A stretch of 64,000 bases of DNA from Methylomonas albis (GCF_014850955.1 NZ_JACXSS010000001.1:4960001-5024000); one strand, 5' to 3'; counted from the first letter of the stretch, positions 55,648 to 64,000 are shown. Translations and numbers: made by a program. The notes: a model not told the origin generated them from the sequence alone.

Positions 55648-55988
55648 TAAAAGCTCTTCCCATGGCTAATTGACAATTAACATGCACGATAAGTATACAG
55701 GAGGGACACCGTTTTTGCCGGAAATTTTTTTCGAAACTTACGAATAAAATGCTAACATCAGCCATTAATCCAGAACTGATAAGTAGCTTGACACAACACA
55801 ATACGACACATACCTATAAAGGACTGGAGAGCAGCATTTTTTTGTCGAAAACACATGCATATAGGGTACGAGATGATATTGAGGATCAGTGTAAAGTTAT
55901 TGTAGGACGAACATGGGCTATTGGTAACATTAATCCTTCATGAAAATATGTCACTCGCCGATTCCATTTTTCACATTTAGTAAAAATT
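55648..55988. other. AT-rich region between divergent genes
   Basis: Likely holds promoters of the desaturase and the 191-residue membrane-protein gene. A 64-residue frame inside it (55749-55943) lacks a ribosome binding site and any recognisable domain. I see nothing else. Confidence 0.5.
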
Positions 55989-56564
55989 ATGACAGACCCT
56001 ATGAACAATCAATATAAAGATGAGATAAAATTATTTATATGGGTATCAATCGGCATGTCAGTCGTTGCTGTATTTTGTTTAATCTACTCCATAGATATCT
56101 CCGACGGTCTCCCTAAGTGGGGTATTTTTTCGACCCTCGCAGTAATTAGCTTAGGAGGAACATCGATTGGTGGTTTTTTGGGTTTCTTGTTTGGAATACC
56201 AAAGACCTCGCAGGTTTCTGATGCAGTGCCTGGAAATGACGGTAATCCTAAGTTTTTGCATAATACAAATCTGGAACAAATTTCGGATTGGTTGACCAAA
56301 ATAATAATTGGTATCACTCTAACTGAAATAGATAAAATTGGAGATCGACTTTGGATATTTTCTGAGATGGCTTCTAAGCTAATTGTGCCTGAAAATTCGC
56401 CTTTAAAATATAGTATTGAAAGCCTCCCTGTGTTTGTCTTTTTTCTTATAATATGCTCTGGAATGACTGGTTTTTTTGGGGGGTATTTTACGAGTAAGTT
56501 TGTTCTCCATAGAGCGTTGCAAGCTTTACAGGTAAACGGCGATGAAAACAATCAACAAGAATAA
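55989..56564 (+). CDS. conserved membrane protein of unknown function
   Basis: 191 residues. Two N-terminal membrane helices run together (FIWVSIGMSVVAVFCLIYSI; TLAVISLGGTSIGGFLGFLF). They are followed by GIPKTSQ and a conserved-looking HNTNLEQISDWLTKIIIG segment, then a third helix near residues 140-170. I have the impression that the NTNLEQISDWLTK motif recurs in a widespread bacterial membrane family without assigned role, sometimes beside defence-type genes, but cannot confirm it here. AT-rich; no strong ribosome binding site. Confidence 0.68.
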   Translation: MTDPMNNQYKDEIKLFIWVSIGMSVVAVFCLIYSIDISDGLPKWGIFSTLAVISLGGTSIGGFLGFLFGIPKTSQVSDAVPGNDGNPKFLHNTNLEQISDWLTKIIIGITLTEIDKIGDRLWIFSEMASKLIVPENSPLKYSIESLPVFVFFLIICSGMTGFFGGYFTSKFVLHRALQALQVNGDENNQQE

Positions 56565-56795
56565 TTTTTTATTGGCCTTAAAAATGAATTTATAATTAAA
56601 TACTAAATTATCCGGCTTTCGCGAAAGTATCTGTCAAAATAAACGAATAGTTTAAGTTGCTGACCATACTTGGGATAGCTTGCTATGCCCCCATAAAATT
56701 TAGATGGGGGCCGAATTATAATAAGCATAATCAATCTAACTAGATCTCGAGTTTATCTATAATTTCTAAACCACATCTTGTTTTAAGTCAAATTT

Positions 56796-57176
56796 TTATT
56801 GATCTACGCGCTTTTTAAGTCTGTCACAATCCTCTATTAGTCTATTGCCAGCAAAGGAGTTAACGAAGAGCGCATATAAATCATTTTTTAAATCACTTCC
56901 TGGTTCAGTATGGGTTTTCATTGAAATTGTTGTGCTACCATTAATATTTGAATGAAATAGCCAAGAACCATCTGATTTCAAAATTTTTATGGCATTTTTA
57001 TTGATCGGTGCATCTTCATGCTCACAAACCTTCCAACTCATAATCCCACCATCAAAACCATATTTATGGTCCCATTTTCCACATATAACAACATACCTGG
57101 CATTCAATGGTAAAATGGTTATCGGATTAGGGATATATGTGTATATTACTACTTCATTATTATTGCTAGATAAAAT
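56796..57176 (-). pseudogene. hypothetical gene cut off at its 5' end by the insertion sequence
   Basis: The frame encodes 103 recognisable residues from a TTG at 57107, but stays open back into the insertion sequence (EVVIYTYIPNPITILPLNAR precedes it), so the true start has been lost. The remaining part (VICGKWDHKYGFDGGIMSWK; STTISMKTHTEPG) matches no family I know. The right side of the IS does not contain the missing 5' part. Confidence 0.6.
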
Positions 57177-58239
57177 GGGCTTTGTTGCATAAATCGACTA
57201 CCGACCCCATGTTGGGGAGTGAATTTACTGACCCACAAGTGGAATATCCAAGCCGCAACCGAAGAAATATCGAACCACGAACTGGCGTGACTACAATCAA
57301 TCTCTGAAGCAACGTGGCGCGATGCTGCTGTGGATTGATAAAAAGATGGATTGGTTATCCCCTGGTCGCGGTAAGCGAGGTCGATCTGAGAAGTTTTCTG
57401 ATGCCGCCATTCAGTTTTGCTTGATGGTTAAGAATCTATTCGGAGTGGCATTACGACAAGCCAGTGGCATGGTGGCCAGTTTGTTGAAGCTGTCGGGACT
57501 GGACTGGCCAACACCTGATTACACGACACTATGCCGTCGCCAACAGCATCTGCAAGTCTGTATTTCCTATCGTTCCAACCTGAATGGCTTACATCTGTTG
57601 GTGGACAGTACGGGCGTGAAAATGCTGGGCGAAGGCGAATGGAAAACTAAGAAGCATGGCGCCGAGTACCGTCGGCAATGGCGCAAGGTTCATTTGGGTA
57701 TTGATGCTGAAACCTTGGAAATTCGGGCGATTGAAGTGACATCGAATCGTGTTGGTGACGCGCAGGTGTTGCCCCATATGCTGAATCAGATACCTCGCGA
57801 CGAACGCATCGATTCAGTCAGCGGTGACGGCGCATATGAAACCAAGAACGCGCACACCGCAATCGTTGAGGGCGACGCCGAGGCGATTATTCCCGTCCGC
57901 AAGAACGGTAAACCCTGGAAAGAAAATACGCCAGGGGCTCAAGTCCGAAATGAAACGCTACGTGCCACGCAACGGTTAGGCAGAGCCATCTGGAAGAAAT
58001 GGAGTGGTTATCATCGTCGCAGCCTGGTGGAAACCAAAATGCGTTGCTTCAAGCTGCTAGGCGAACGGGTCACGGCGCGTATCTTTACTAGCCAAGTCGC
58101 CGAACTTCAAATCCGAGCGGCGCTATTAAATCGGTTTACCCAGCTGGGAACGCCGATCACCGTGGTCATGTCCTAAATCCGTCTGGCAGACTGGGGTAAG
58201 GGGGAATTTACCCTTGCCTCGATTTATGCAACAAAGTCC
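57177..58239. mobile_element. IS5-family insertion sequence, IS903-like
   Basis: A 1063-bp element bounded by 21-bp inverted repeats: GGGCTTTGTTGCATAAATC at the left and GGACTTTGTTGCATAAATC at the right (reverse complement), one mismatch. The ends are close to those of IS903 (GGCTTTGTTG...). The 9-base flanks (AGATAAAAT left, ATCAGAACA right) differ, so there is no target duplication. The element carries one transposase gene. Confidence 0.9.
57322..58176 (+). CDS. IS5-family DDE transposase
   Basis: 284 residues from the first ATG. An RNase H-like DDE core is seen: LLVDSTGVKM has the first Asp, VSGDGAYET the second, and the third acidic residue lies in the HRRSLVETKMRCFKLLGERV stretch (Y-x2-R-x3-E-x6-K). 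The frame continues 26 codons upstream (SKPQPKKYRTTNWRDYNQSL precedes the ATG), with ATA at 57244 where a related copy would have its ATG. The full protein would have about 310 residues, so this copy may start late or be defective. Confidence 0.88.
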   Translation: MLLWIDKKMDWLSPGRGKRGRSEKFSDAAIQFCLMVKNLFGVALRQASGMVASLLKLSGLDWPTPDYTTLCRRQQHLQVCISYRSNLNGLHLLVDSTGVKMLGEGEWKTKKHGAEYRRQWRKVHLGIDAETLEIRAIEVTSNRVGDAQVLPHMLNQIPRDERIDSVSGDGAYETKNAHTAIVEGDAEAIIPVRKNGKPWKENTPGAQVRNETLRATQRLGRAIWKKWSGYHRRSLVETKMRCFKLLGERVTARIFTSQVAELQIRAALLNRFTQLGTPITVVMS

Positions 58240-58321
58240 ATCAGAACAGGCATTGGACTGCCTATCTCATGAAAGTGGGGTTACGCAGGAACTATATAAA
58301 AAGTTAACAATCGTTTATATT

Positions 58322-59770
58322 TTATTTTCCGCAAGCAATCTTAATTTTGTAAATAAACTGAGCGTAGGAATCGATTATTATTTGATTTATGATTTCTGGA
58401 AACGCTGATTCTGCCATTTCTGCTTTTTTCGCCATGTCAACAAATATGGATTCATCGGATTTGCCACCATTTTTAACTTGTATTAATGCGGAATCGAATT
58501 TTTCTTTCGCTTTATTAAAAGATATTTGGGCATTCTTTATGGCCTCATTTTCAGAATCGCCACAAGTTTGCTTGGCATTAAAGACTTCAGTTTGGGCTTC
58601 TTCAAGTTCAAGTTTGGCCTTATTAAATGTATTTATGTTGTCTATAAGTGACGGCATGTTCCTTTCTGAGAACGCGATGACTTGACTTGTTCCTTGCCAA
58701 CCGAACTCTCTCAAAATCAACAGTTTTGCTCCCACTAATTTCCATAACATCGCTGAATTAACGTAATCTAAAATACAACAGAAAGGGATTGCAGTGTGAC
58801 TGCATAACAGAACGGGGTCGGTAGCGACTAGTTGTGCCATGGTGGTAATGCCCTCTGCCCCTAACCGATCCGCGACGGTTTGATCGATTCCTGGCAATTT
58901 TATGAGCGCGTCATCGCGTGCATCTGCTGCTGTAGTTGGCAAGTTGTAAGCACGGTTAATGAAAGCACCTAGCATCTGTTGAATACTGGAAAAGGAGAAC
59001 ATACTGATCACAAAAGCTAATAGCGGGCCAGCAGAACTGACAGGCACTGCTTTACCTTCGGCAGTCTGCATAGGAGCAAACGCAGCAACGGCCTCTCCCA
59101 AGGGGATGGCCACAATCAGTCGTAAGGAATACCATAAAACGTCCGACGAATTGAAATCATTTCGGCGATAACGATAGATTGCATCGGATGTAATCCATGT
59201 GTAAGCGCCAAAAATAGCCGCAAGACTAGTAATATCTGGCCTAAGTCCTAAAGGGAAATGAACCGGCTTGCTATCGGTTATACCCCCAAGCTCTCTAGCC
59301 AATTGAACCCCACCCTCGATGGCAAAAAACAGTACCACAAAGCTAACTATTAAAAGGACGTACGTCGCATATTTGATGCGGTCTCGACCAAAAGTATCTC
59401 TTATTGTTGTATCAAAGACATCTTTCAACGCTTTCTTATTTTTATAAGTCGGATTTTTTCTGTAGGTTTCGGCCGTTTCTCTGCAATTGTCATCACCTCT
59501 AAAAAATTGGTCGAAATAATCCGCTATAAGGTCTACATCGAAAAAACCTGTGACATCGTTAATGCGATTATTTTTACCGTATTTGTTATATCTATGAATT
59601 GGCAAGAGTATGGGTGTAATTGCAAGAAAAACTAAAAATAAGACTATTAAATATATAATATAATCGCGAGAATAGTTGGCAAGATTTAGTTGAAAACAAA
59701 TTTTCCCAGAATACGTGAAATATAATACAGTTAGCAATACTCCACCAAGCATAGGCATTATATTTTTCAT
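58322..59770 (-). CDS. membrane protein with helix-hairpin-helix-like segment and coiled coil
   Basis: 482 residues. Predicted membrane helices lie at about 4-20, 37-57, 135-153, 183-200, 215-235 and 247-265. Then comes a segment (residues 292-325, LPGIDQTVADRLGAEGITTM) of the helix-hairpin-helix type that usually binds DNA non-specifically. A charged coiled-coil stretch at 375-430 (AKLELEEAQTEVFNAK) and a short C-terminal end follow. I do not recognise the whole protein. It is the last gene of the minus-strand cluster that includes a muramidase pseudogene. Confidence 0.72.
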   Translation of the reverse strand: MKNIMPMLGGVLLTVLYFTYSGKICFQLNLANYSRDYIIYLIVLFLVFLAITPILLPIHRYNKYGKNNRINDVTGFFDVDLIADYFDQFFRGDDNCRETAETYRKNPTYKNKKALKDVFDTTIRDTFGRDRIKYATYVLLIVSFVVLFFAIEGGVQLARELGGITDSKPVHFPLGLRPDITSLAAIFGAYTWITSDAIYRYRRNDFNSSDVLWYSLRLIVAIPLGEAVAAFAPMQTAEGKAVPVSSAGPLLAFVISMFSFSSIQQMLGAFINRAYNLPTTAADARDDALIKLPGIDQTVADRLGAEGITTMAQLVATDPVLLCSHTAIPFCCILDYVNSAMLWKLVGAKLLILREFGWQGTSQVIAFSERNMPSLIDNINTFNKAKLELEEAQTEVFNAKQTCGDSENEAIKNAQISFNKAKEKFDSALIQVKNGGKSDESIFVDMAKKAEMAESAFPEIINQIIIDSYAQFIYKIKIACGK

Positions 59771-59829
59771 AAAACATCTTCCATTTTAAAATTTAAGTTA
59801 ACGTATCTGAGCATTGGCCCACTCCGACT

Positions 59830-60825
59830 CTATCGATCATGAAGATTAACTACTATGATTGATCTCAGAATAAATGACCTCATAAAGTTGTTCCAAGCCT
59901 TCCTTGCTCTAACGATTTTTGTAATTATCTGAAAGCAATTTTTAACATAAAGTCCACTGTCACAACCACAAATAGTGGACACTTGCAAAAACAATATTTT
60001 AAGTACAAATTTGTAAGTTGTTAAATTTAGGCTAACCTCCAGCACTTGCATTACCAGGCTTGAACGCCCCTCAAGCAAGTTATCTTCAGCAATTCGGTCT
60101 AACTGGCCTGTCTGAGGTAATTTAGATTTTTCCTGAAATTGATAAATTGCCGTACTCGTTCGACGTCTTCGTAAACCATCAATTTTACCTAGGTCAAACC
60201 CTAAATAAAGCAATGCTACTTGCGCAGTTCGTAAACGCAAATCTGGCAGGGTTACTTTGAATTGCGCATATGACGACACCAAACGTGAATCATAGTCATT
60301 ATCTTTGAAATTAGCGCCATTATATACACGAGCAAACGTTTCCCAGTTTTTATTTTGTAATGCGCCATCAAGATGATTTGATTTTATGAAGTTAGCCATA
60401 GTCAGTAGTTGTGAGTCTTCATCATTAACCATGGTGGTGACCGTAGCCTCAACTTCATCGAATCCACCCGATTTGTAATTGGTCCCCATTACTTGACCGA
60501 TGCCCCAGGAAGCGCTTTTAAGAGCAGATTGCCTATCCAATGCCAATGCGTCGCCTAGCCGGGCATATTCTCTTGCCCCACCTAAATAACCTCTGGTATT
60601 AGCATGGCTTATGTTAGAGTATGTGTTGTCATATTTGCCATTGGTTAATTTATGAAAAATATGGCGCTAAAAAAGGATCTGAGGGCGTCTATCACTTAGA
60701 AACCCAAATTCCGACGTCTCGACATTAATAATGGACCAAACTTCCGCCTCGGAAACAGCAAGCAAAGAACAAACTTGGTTAATGCCTTCACGACTTAAAG
60801 TGAGTCCTTGCTTCTGTAAATTCAT
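59830..60825 (-). pseudogene. N-acetylmuramidase (DUF3380) with peptidoglycan-binding domain, frameshifted twice
   Basis: Starting at the ATG at 60825 (GAGGA upstream) the three frames can be joined. First MNLQKQGLTLSREGINQVCS, then AVSEAEVWSIINVETSEFGF and LSDRRPQILF, then RHIFHKLTNGKYDN and the rest (SASWGIGQVMGTNY, ARVYNGANFKD). The joints near 60761 and 60668 each need one added base. In the N-acetylmuramidase family the second joint would read ILFERHIF with the catalytic Glu; the missing base is in that codon. A peptidoglycan-binding repeat (LRLRTAQVALLYLGFDLGKI) follows, and the C-terminal 70 residues do not look like family sequence. A phage-endolysin-type origin is likely. Confidence 0.78.
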
Positions 60826-60871
60826 TTCGAGATCCTCATAATAATCCTAAGAATGCATTTATACAGTCAAA

Positions 60872-61141
60872 CTATAATCCTGTAGCAAAATGTTTGGCGA
60901 CTTTTATCACAGCACCACCAATATCACTAATTTTGGCAACAAGTTCTGCCTTTTTCGTATTGTCATCTGCGGCGGAGTTCACTATTTTCAAGAGAGCAAT
61001 AATTTCGTCTTTATCACTTTGCTCCGGAAAAAGTTTTGCAAGCTGATCACTGGTAAGATTCGAATATGACGATAATGCATCTGCAAACTCTTCTGATGTT
61101 TTATTTTGCGCTATTTTTGAGATTGCATCTTGTTTTGGCAT
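60872..61141 (-). CDS. 89-residue helical protein, unknown function
   Basis: Starts MPKQDAISKIAQNKTSEEFA with an AGGAG ribosome binding site and no signal peptide. Helices dominate, and the C-terminal third (KAELVAKISDIGGAVIKVAK) is amphipathic. I do not recognise it. Lying between a lipoprotein gene and a muramidase pseudogene on the same strand, it may belong to the same system. Confidence 0.62.
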   Translation of the reverse strand: MPKQDAISKIAQNKTSEEFADALSSYSNLTSDQLAKLFPEQSDKDEIIALLKIVNSAADDNTKKAELVAKISDIGGAVIKVAKHFATGL

Positions 61142-61179
61142 AACACTTCTCCTGACTTTATAATTTAAACATTGGTACA

Positions 61180-61758
61180 CTATTTAAATAGCTTGGCTTT
61201 GATTCCGTTTATTACGTTATCAACCTCGCCTTTTATACTATCTATTGATAATCCGGGGATGGCGCCATCTAGAATATTATTTATTGCCTTTTTATCCGCA
61301 TCATTAAGATCATTGACACTTTTTAACCATGTGTCGATTGCCTGATGAGATGTAATTAATTTTGAATATTCATCATCAATTGAGGTCAATAGTTTATTAC
61401 GTAGTGTATACAGAGGCTGAATTTCGCTTTGATACACTGCAATTGAACTTTCATAAAAGGAGGGAAAGTTTTGTTCATAATCATATTTTTTTCCATTTTG
61501 ATTTTCCCATGCCTCTTTATAGTTTTCTAAGTATCGAGGTGCGTATTGTTTGAAATAAAATCCTTCAAATTCACTAATTCTTGAATCGAAATAGGCAGTC
61601 ACAATATTTTTATGACTAGCTTCTAAGGTTTTTATCATGCTGAGTTCTTTCTGATGTAGCTGTGCGACCTCCACAGGCACTGACGCGCATCCTGCTAGCG
61701 TAGCTAAAAAGAATGCAAATACAATTTTAGATATAAACATATTATACATTTGTTGCAT
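61180..61758 (-). CDS. helical lipoprotein, unknown function
   Basis: 192 residues with a lipoprotein signal (ISKIVFAFFLATLAGC). The mature part is mainly helical with coiled-coil character (QLHQKELSMIKTLEASHKNI; FYESSIAVYQSEIQPLYTLR). I chose the ATG at 61758, preceded by a good GGAGGG ribosome binding site; an upstream ATG at 61809 lacks one. A coiled-coil lipoprotein in front of peptidoglycan hydrolase genes recalls outer-membrane spanins by layout only; it is much longer. Confidence 0.72.
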   Translation of the reverse strand: MQQMYNMFISKIVFAFFLATLAGCASVPVEVAQLHQKELSMIKTLEASHKNIVTAYFDSRISEFEGFYFKQYAPRYLENYKEAWENQNGKKYDYEQNFPSFYESSIAVYQSEIQPLYTLRNKLLTSIDDEYSKLITSHQAIDTWLKSVNDLNDADKKAINNILDGAIPGLSIDSIKGEVDNVINGIKAKLFK

Positions 61759-61870
61759 ACACCCTCCAGGAGCGGAAAAATTAACATGAAATTCTGCTAT
61801 AAATCGCATTTTTAATTATTAAATATTGCACTATAAGTTAAGTTATTGCCATTAAATTTAGAAAATAACT

Positions 61871-62104
61871 TTATTCATTCTGAACAGGAACTGCTGAATC
61901 AGCACAGCTGTCTTTACAGCTAAGCATGTTAGCCGTTCGCAGGTAACGAACTATGACAGTTAGCGAATGAACGACAAGCATTAAATCAGATGGTCTCACC
62001 TCCCGTTGGCAAAATTGAGGATTGTCTCCGGCAGTCATTCCCGCCAGTATTGCAATCTGGATAAATCCAAACTCATAACCTTCGGATTTCCATTTCCCGT
62101 TCAT
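61871..62104 (-). CDS. possible Rap1a/Tai-like immunity protein fragment
   Basis: A 77-residue frame from an ATG, open upstream for seven more codons. The stretch EGYEFGFIQIAILAGMTAG followed by NPQFC and VRPSDLMLVVHSLTVIVRYL resembles the core of the Rap1a/Tai family (a G-Y-I-x-G motif, F-C-x-P, then a V-x-x-Y-L helix). That family contains periplasmic immunity proteins against type VI amidase effectors. It lacks a signal peptide, so it is either a fragment or a chance likeness. Confidence 0.35.
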   Translation of the reverse strand: MNGKWKSEGYEFGFIQIAILAGMTAGDNPQFCQREVRPSDLMLVVHSLTVIVRYLRTANMLSCKDSCADSAVPVQNE

Positions 62105-62475
62105 CCAATCAGCAACTCCTGCCTAACGGGTTATTAGATAGGTTCTGGATATCATTCAAACTGATCCGTAAGCTAATTTGGAGGTTGCCATGTTAACCAT
62201 TCACACATCTACCAGTCAGTCATTTGAAGCGCTGCTCGATCAGCGATAGATCCCAGATTAACTGCGCTGAGATTTTCATAAGTAGTTTCGGTTTTATCTG
62301 GATTTCTGAAACCAGTATGAAACGAACCCGAAACTCACCGCAAATTTTGCCGAATTTGACGAAATGCGGCAAAGTAATGGCCAATAGAACGATTAAGGAA
62401 GCGAACAGTCCGTTGGATTTTTTAGCAATTTCATCGGCGGAAAACTGCGTAATAACTTGGGTTTCGTTGACCGAT
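62105..62475. other. region without a clear gene
   Basis: About 370 bases between the immunity-like fragment and the M15-like peptidase gene. Frames here are short and lack ribosome binding sites. It may contain decayed sequence; I can name nothing. Confidence 0.45.
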
Positions 62476-62979
62476 TTATCTTGAAGGCCATATACCTAAG
62501 TGCAACCAATCACCTTCGTCCACAATTTCAGGTTTACGGTTAATCGCAGTGACAGCGGTTTCGCAAGCAGTATGGAGACTATTAAGAAACCCGGGAATTT
62601 CAGCTTTCATTCTGGCAATGCCAAGAAATTCTCCGTTACCGTTGTCTGTATAAACACCTTTAAAGTCCATGGCTTCTCCATAAGCATGATTGCTCCATCG
62701 AATGGGGATGATTGGAGTTCCATCCTTGTGTCTAGCCTGGCGGGGGTTGTAAACCCCAATATGTACAAGACCGTAATTATTATCCTGAAATAGCTTCTCA
62801 CATTCCGTCAGTACGGTTTCAGCAAACGCTTTTCCGCAAAACACACTGTGTTGCCAGGGAATTGGCCCACGCTCAGTGGCATAAAACAAGGGAATGTCAA
62901 GTTTTGCCAATACCGGGGTATCGACTTGCGGTTTGTTAGAGGGCCCATCATGGGATTGATCGGTGGCTTGAATTTGCAT
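62476..62979 (-). CDS. M15-like zinc peptidase (D,D-carboxypeptidase/endolysin type)
   Basis: 167 residues without a signal peptide. The zinc-site motif SNHAYGEAMDFKG gives the first His and the Asp, and EGDWLHLGIW gives the second His, as in the VanY/L-Ala-D-Glu peptidase (M15) fold. Such enzymes cut the peptide stems of peptidoglycan and occur as phage endolysins and as type VI-type effectors. The N-terminal 30 residues (QATDQSHDGPSNKPQVDTPV) are polar and may be a linker. It heads the minus-strand cell-wall cluster. Confidence 0.68.
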   Translation of the reverse strand: MQIQATDQSHDGPSNKPQVDTPVLAKLDIPLFYATERGPIPWQHSVFCGKAFAETVLTECEKLFQDNNYGLVHIGVYNPRQARHKDGTPIIPIRWSNHAYGEAMDFKGVYTDNGNGEFLGIARMKAEIPGFLNSLHTACETAVTAINRKPEIVDEGDWLHLGIWPSR

Positions 62980-63094
62980 AGTGTGCCTTTTATAGTTGGT
63001 GTATCGACGATAATCTAGTGATTTCAGTCCAATGCGATTTAACTAACCTGCTTTAAGACTCTTAAGTTATGGAAGTAAATTCATCAGTGCACGC

Positions 63095-63304
63095 TCACCA
63101 AAAAGAAAACCAAGCACTAATAGGTCTATCACCCAAATAAGCGAAAAGGAGGTCACCACCTATCGTTGAGGCAGTATTCATCATCCCGATGCCACTTTGT
63201 GTTGCTTGCGCAACAATATCCCAATGTTTAGGGAAGACATTAAAGTCATTAACTAGAACACCGTATCCCCAGACCAATCTCTGGGACCCTCGCGGGCCTA
63301 ACAA
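63095..63304 (-). CDS. uncertain short frame, possibly a gene fragment
   Basis: 69 codons from a TTG (MLGPRGSQRLVWGYGVLVND, ending GDLLFAYLGDRPISAWFSFW). It matches no family I know and has no ribosome binding site. Composition is protein-like, and it is on the same strand as the cell-wall cluster, so it may be the end of a degraded gene. Confidence 0.25.
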   Translation of the reverse strand: MLGPRGSQRLVWGYGVLVNDFNVFPKHWDIVAQATQSGIGMMNTASTIGGDLLFAYLGDRPISAWFSFW

Positions 63305-63357
63305 AAGCCGTTTGAAAGGGCCAGCGTTTTTTAGTCAGTTTCCGTATTTTCCAGTTC

Positions 63358-63510
63358 TTATATTTTCTCGATGATGTCGTCCTCACTGCTTTTTGACACC
63401 TCAAGCAATTGCCTCTCAAACTCTGAACAGATTTTATTGAAACTTAGAATATTGTTAGCTTTATCAACATCGGCCAACGTGGTTGGCAGCGCGGGTGAAA
63501 ATAAACTTTC
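63358..63510 (-). pseudogene. 50-codon fragment of an unknown protein
   Basis: An open frame without a start codon (TTLADVDKANNILSFNKICS, then SEFERQLLEVSKSSED) ending in a stop at 63358. The amphipathic charged pattern looks like real helical protein. It may be the C-terminus of a lost gene. Confidence 0.3.
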
Positions 63511-64000
63511 TTACTTTAAAAGCCCGTTTTTAGATTTGAATTATTCTAAAATGTCTTCGTAAAAGCTCACTGGAAGGTTCTCCTATCCTAGCTGGATATA
63601 CCTAAGCCCGTATTTATTCTTACGCTAACTACAATGATTTTTGTATATAACGCTGCTCACCCCAACGCTTCAAATCAATTCATTTTGAAAGTCCATGCCA
63701 GTTTCTATCATTTAGTTTGAAGAAACAATAATCAACTAATTCTGATAAATCAATGACTCATTTGTACCAGTACAAATGTACTAAGTCGGTTGCATGGTCG
63801 ATAGACAGGCCACCGCCAAACTGATGATTTAAGCTACGCCTGCTTTTGGCTCGACATTAGCCATCGGCTGGATCATTTCGTCTGGCGGCTATTAGCCGTT
63901 TGGTTGAAATCGCCAAAGGCAGCTTTCTGGGCATCCAGTTCGCAGAATGCAGATTGGTTGACTGGACGCTTTGGAGAAGTGCGACCGTCAAGTTTGGGTC
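63511..64000. other. region without recognisable genes at the right edge
   Basis: The left part is AT-rich; from about 63800 base composition returns toward that of the core genome. I find no coding frame, RNA gene or copy of the tRNA-Ser 3' end that would mark the right end of the island. Confidence 0.5.

Noticed and set aside
55749..55943. 64-residue plus-strand frame
   Set aside because: No ribosome binding site, no recognisable domain, and it lies in a probable promoter region.
62224..62484. 86-residue plus-strand frame
   Set aside because: Starts at a TTG without a ribosome binding site and runs against the direction of the surrounding cluster.
49305..64000. Right attachment repeat of the tRNA-Ser 3' end
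   Set aside because: I searched by eye for a second TTCGAATCCCTC-type end and saw none; the island border is probably outside the window.
1..64000. CRISPR array or rRNA genes
   Set aside because: No regularly spaced repeat series and no rRNA-like sequence were seen.

Overview
The window reads as chromosome of a gammaproteobacterium. Gene order such as glyQ-glyS-gmhB-plsC, tatABC, hda next to a DUF2069 gene, and pstSCAB-phoU is typical of that class. Several small membrane proteins and the overall protein style suggest a methylotroph of the Methylomonas/Methylococcales type, but no methane or methanol gene is present, so that assignment is inference only.

Positions 1-49,300 are ordinary, densely packed core genome. 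In order: the end of a probable hybrid sensor kinase, a glutaredoxin-like gene and metH; a group of small membrane proteins and lipoproteins around an HTTM-DCC fusion protein; plsC-gmhB-glyS-glyQ; a GNAT, DUF2069, hda, ketopantoate reductase-like run; a stand-alone EF-G and the 7Fe ferredoxin FdxA. Next is a minus-strand heavy-metal RND efflux operon (His-rich periplasmic protein, TolC, HlyD, CzcA-like pump, DUF3240). It is followed by an unusual RRM-DUF3240 fusion protein. Then come a Tim44-like protein with a methyltransferase, a TonB receptor with a YfiR-type partner, and the phosphate regulon pstS-pstC-pstA-pstB-phoU under a clear Pho box. After folA, an asparaginase, a FlgO-like lipoprotein and a SPOR protein come argS, yggS, tatCBA and hisE on one strand. 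A LysR-methyltransferase-rhodanese run, typA and a TauE/SafE permease close the core part.

At 49,305 a tRNA-Ser(GGA) marks the left edge of a genomic island that runs to the end of the window. The P4-type integrase beside the tRNA is split by a one-base deletion. A decayed copy of the 3' end of a second, related integrase lies 0.8 kb further on, so islands seem to have stacked here. Cargo includes a 3'-truncated type I restriction subunit, a NERD nuclease-like protein, a complete hemG, a fatty-acid desaturase and membrane proteins of unknown role. An IS5-family (IS903-like) element has no target duplication and has removed the 5' part of its neighbour.

The right-hand 5.5 kb is AT-rich and carries a minus-strand cluster: an M15-like peptidoglycan peptidase, a possible Rap1a/Tai-type immunity fragment, a lipoprotein, an 89-residue protein, an N-acetylmuramidase pseudogene and a membrane protein with a helix-hairpin-helix-like segment. 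One of the two frameshifts in the muramidase falls in the codon expected to encode the catalytic glutamate. This decaying cell-wall-hydrolase group, the RRM-DUF3240 protein and the doubled integrase end are the parts most worth following up.
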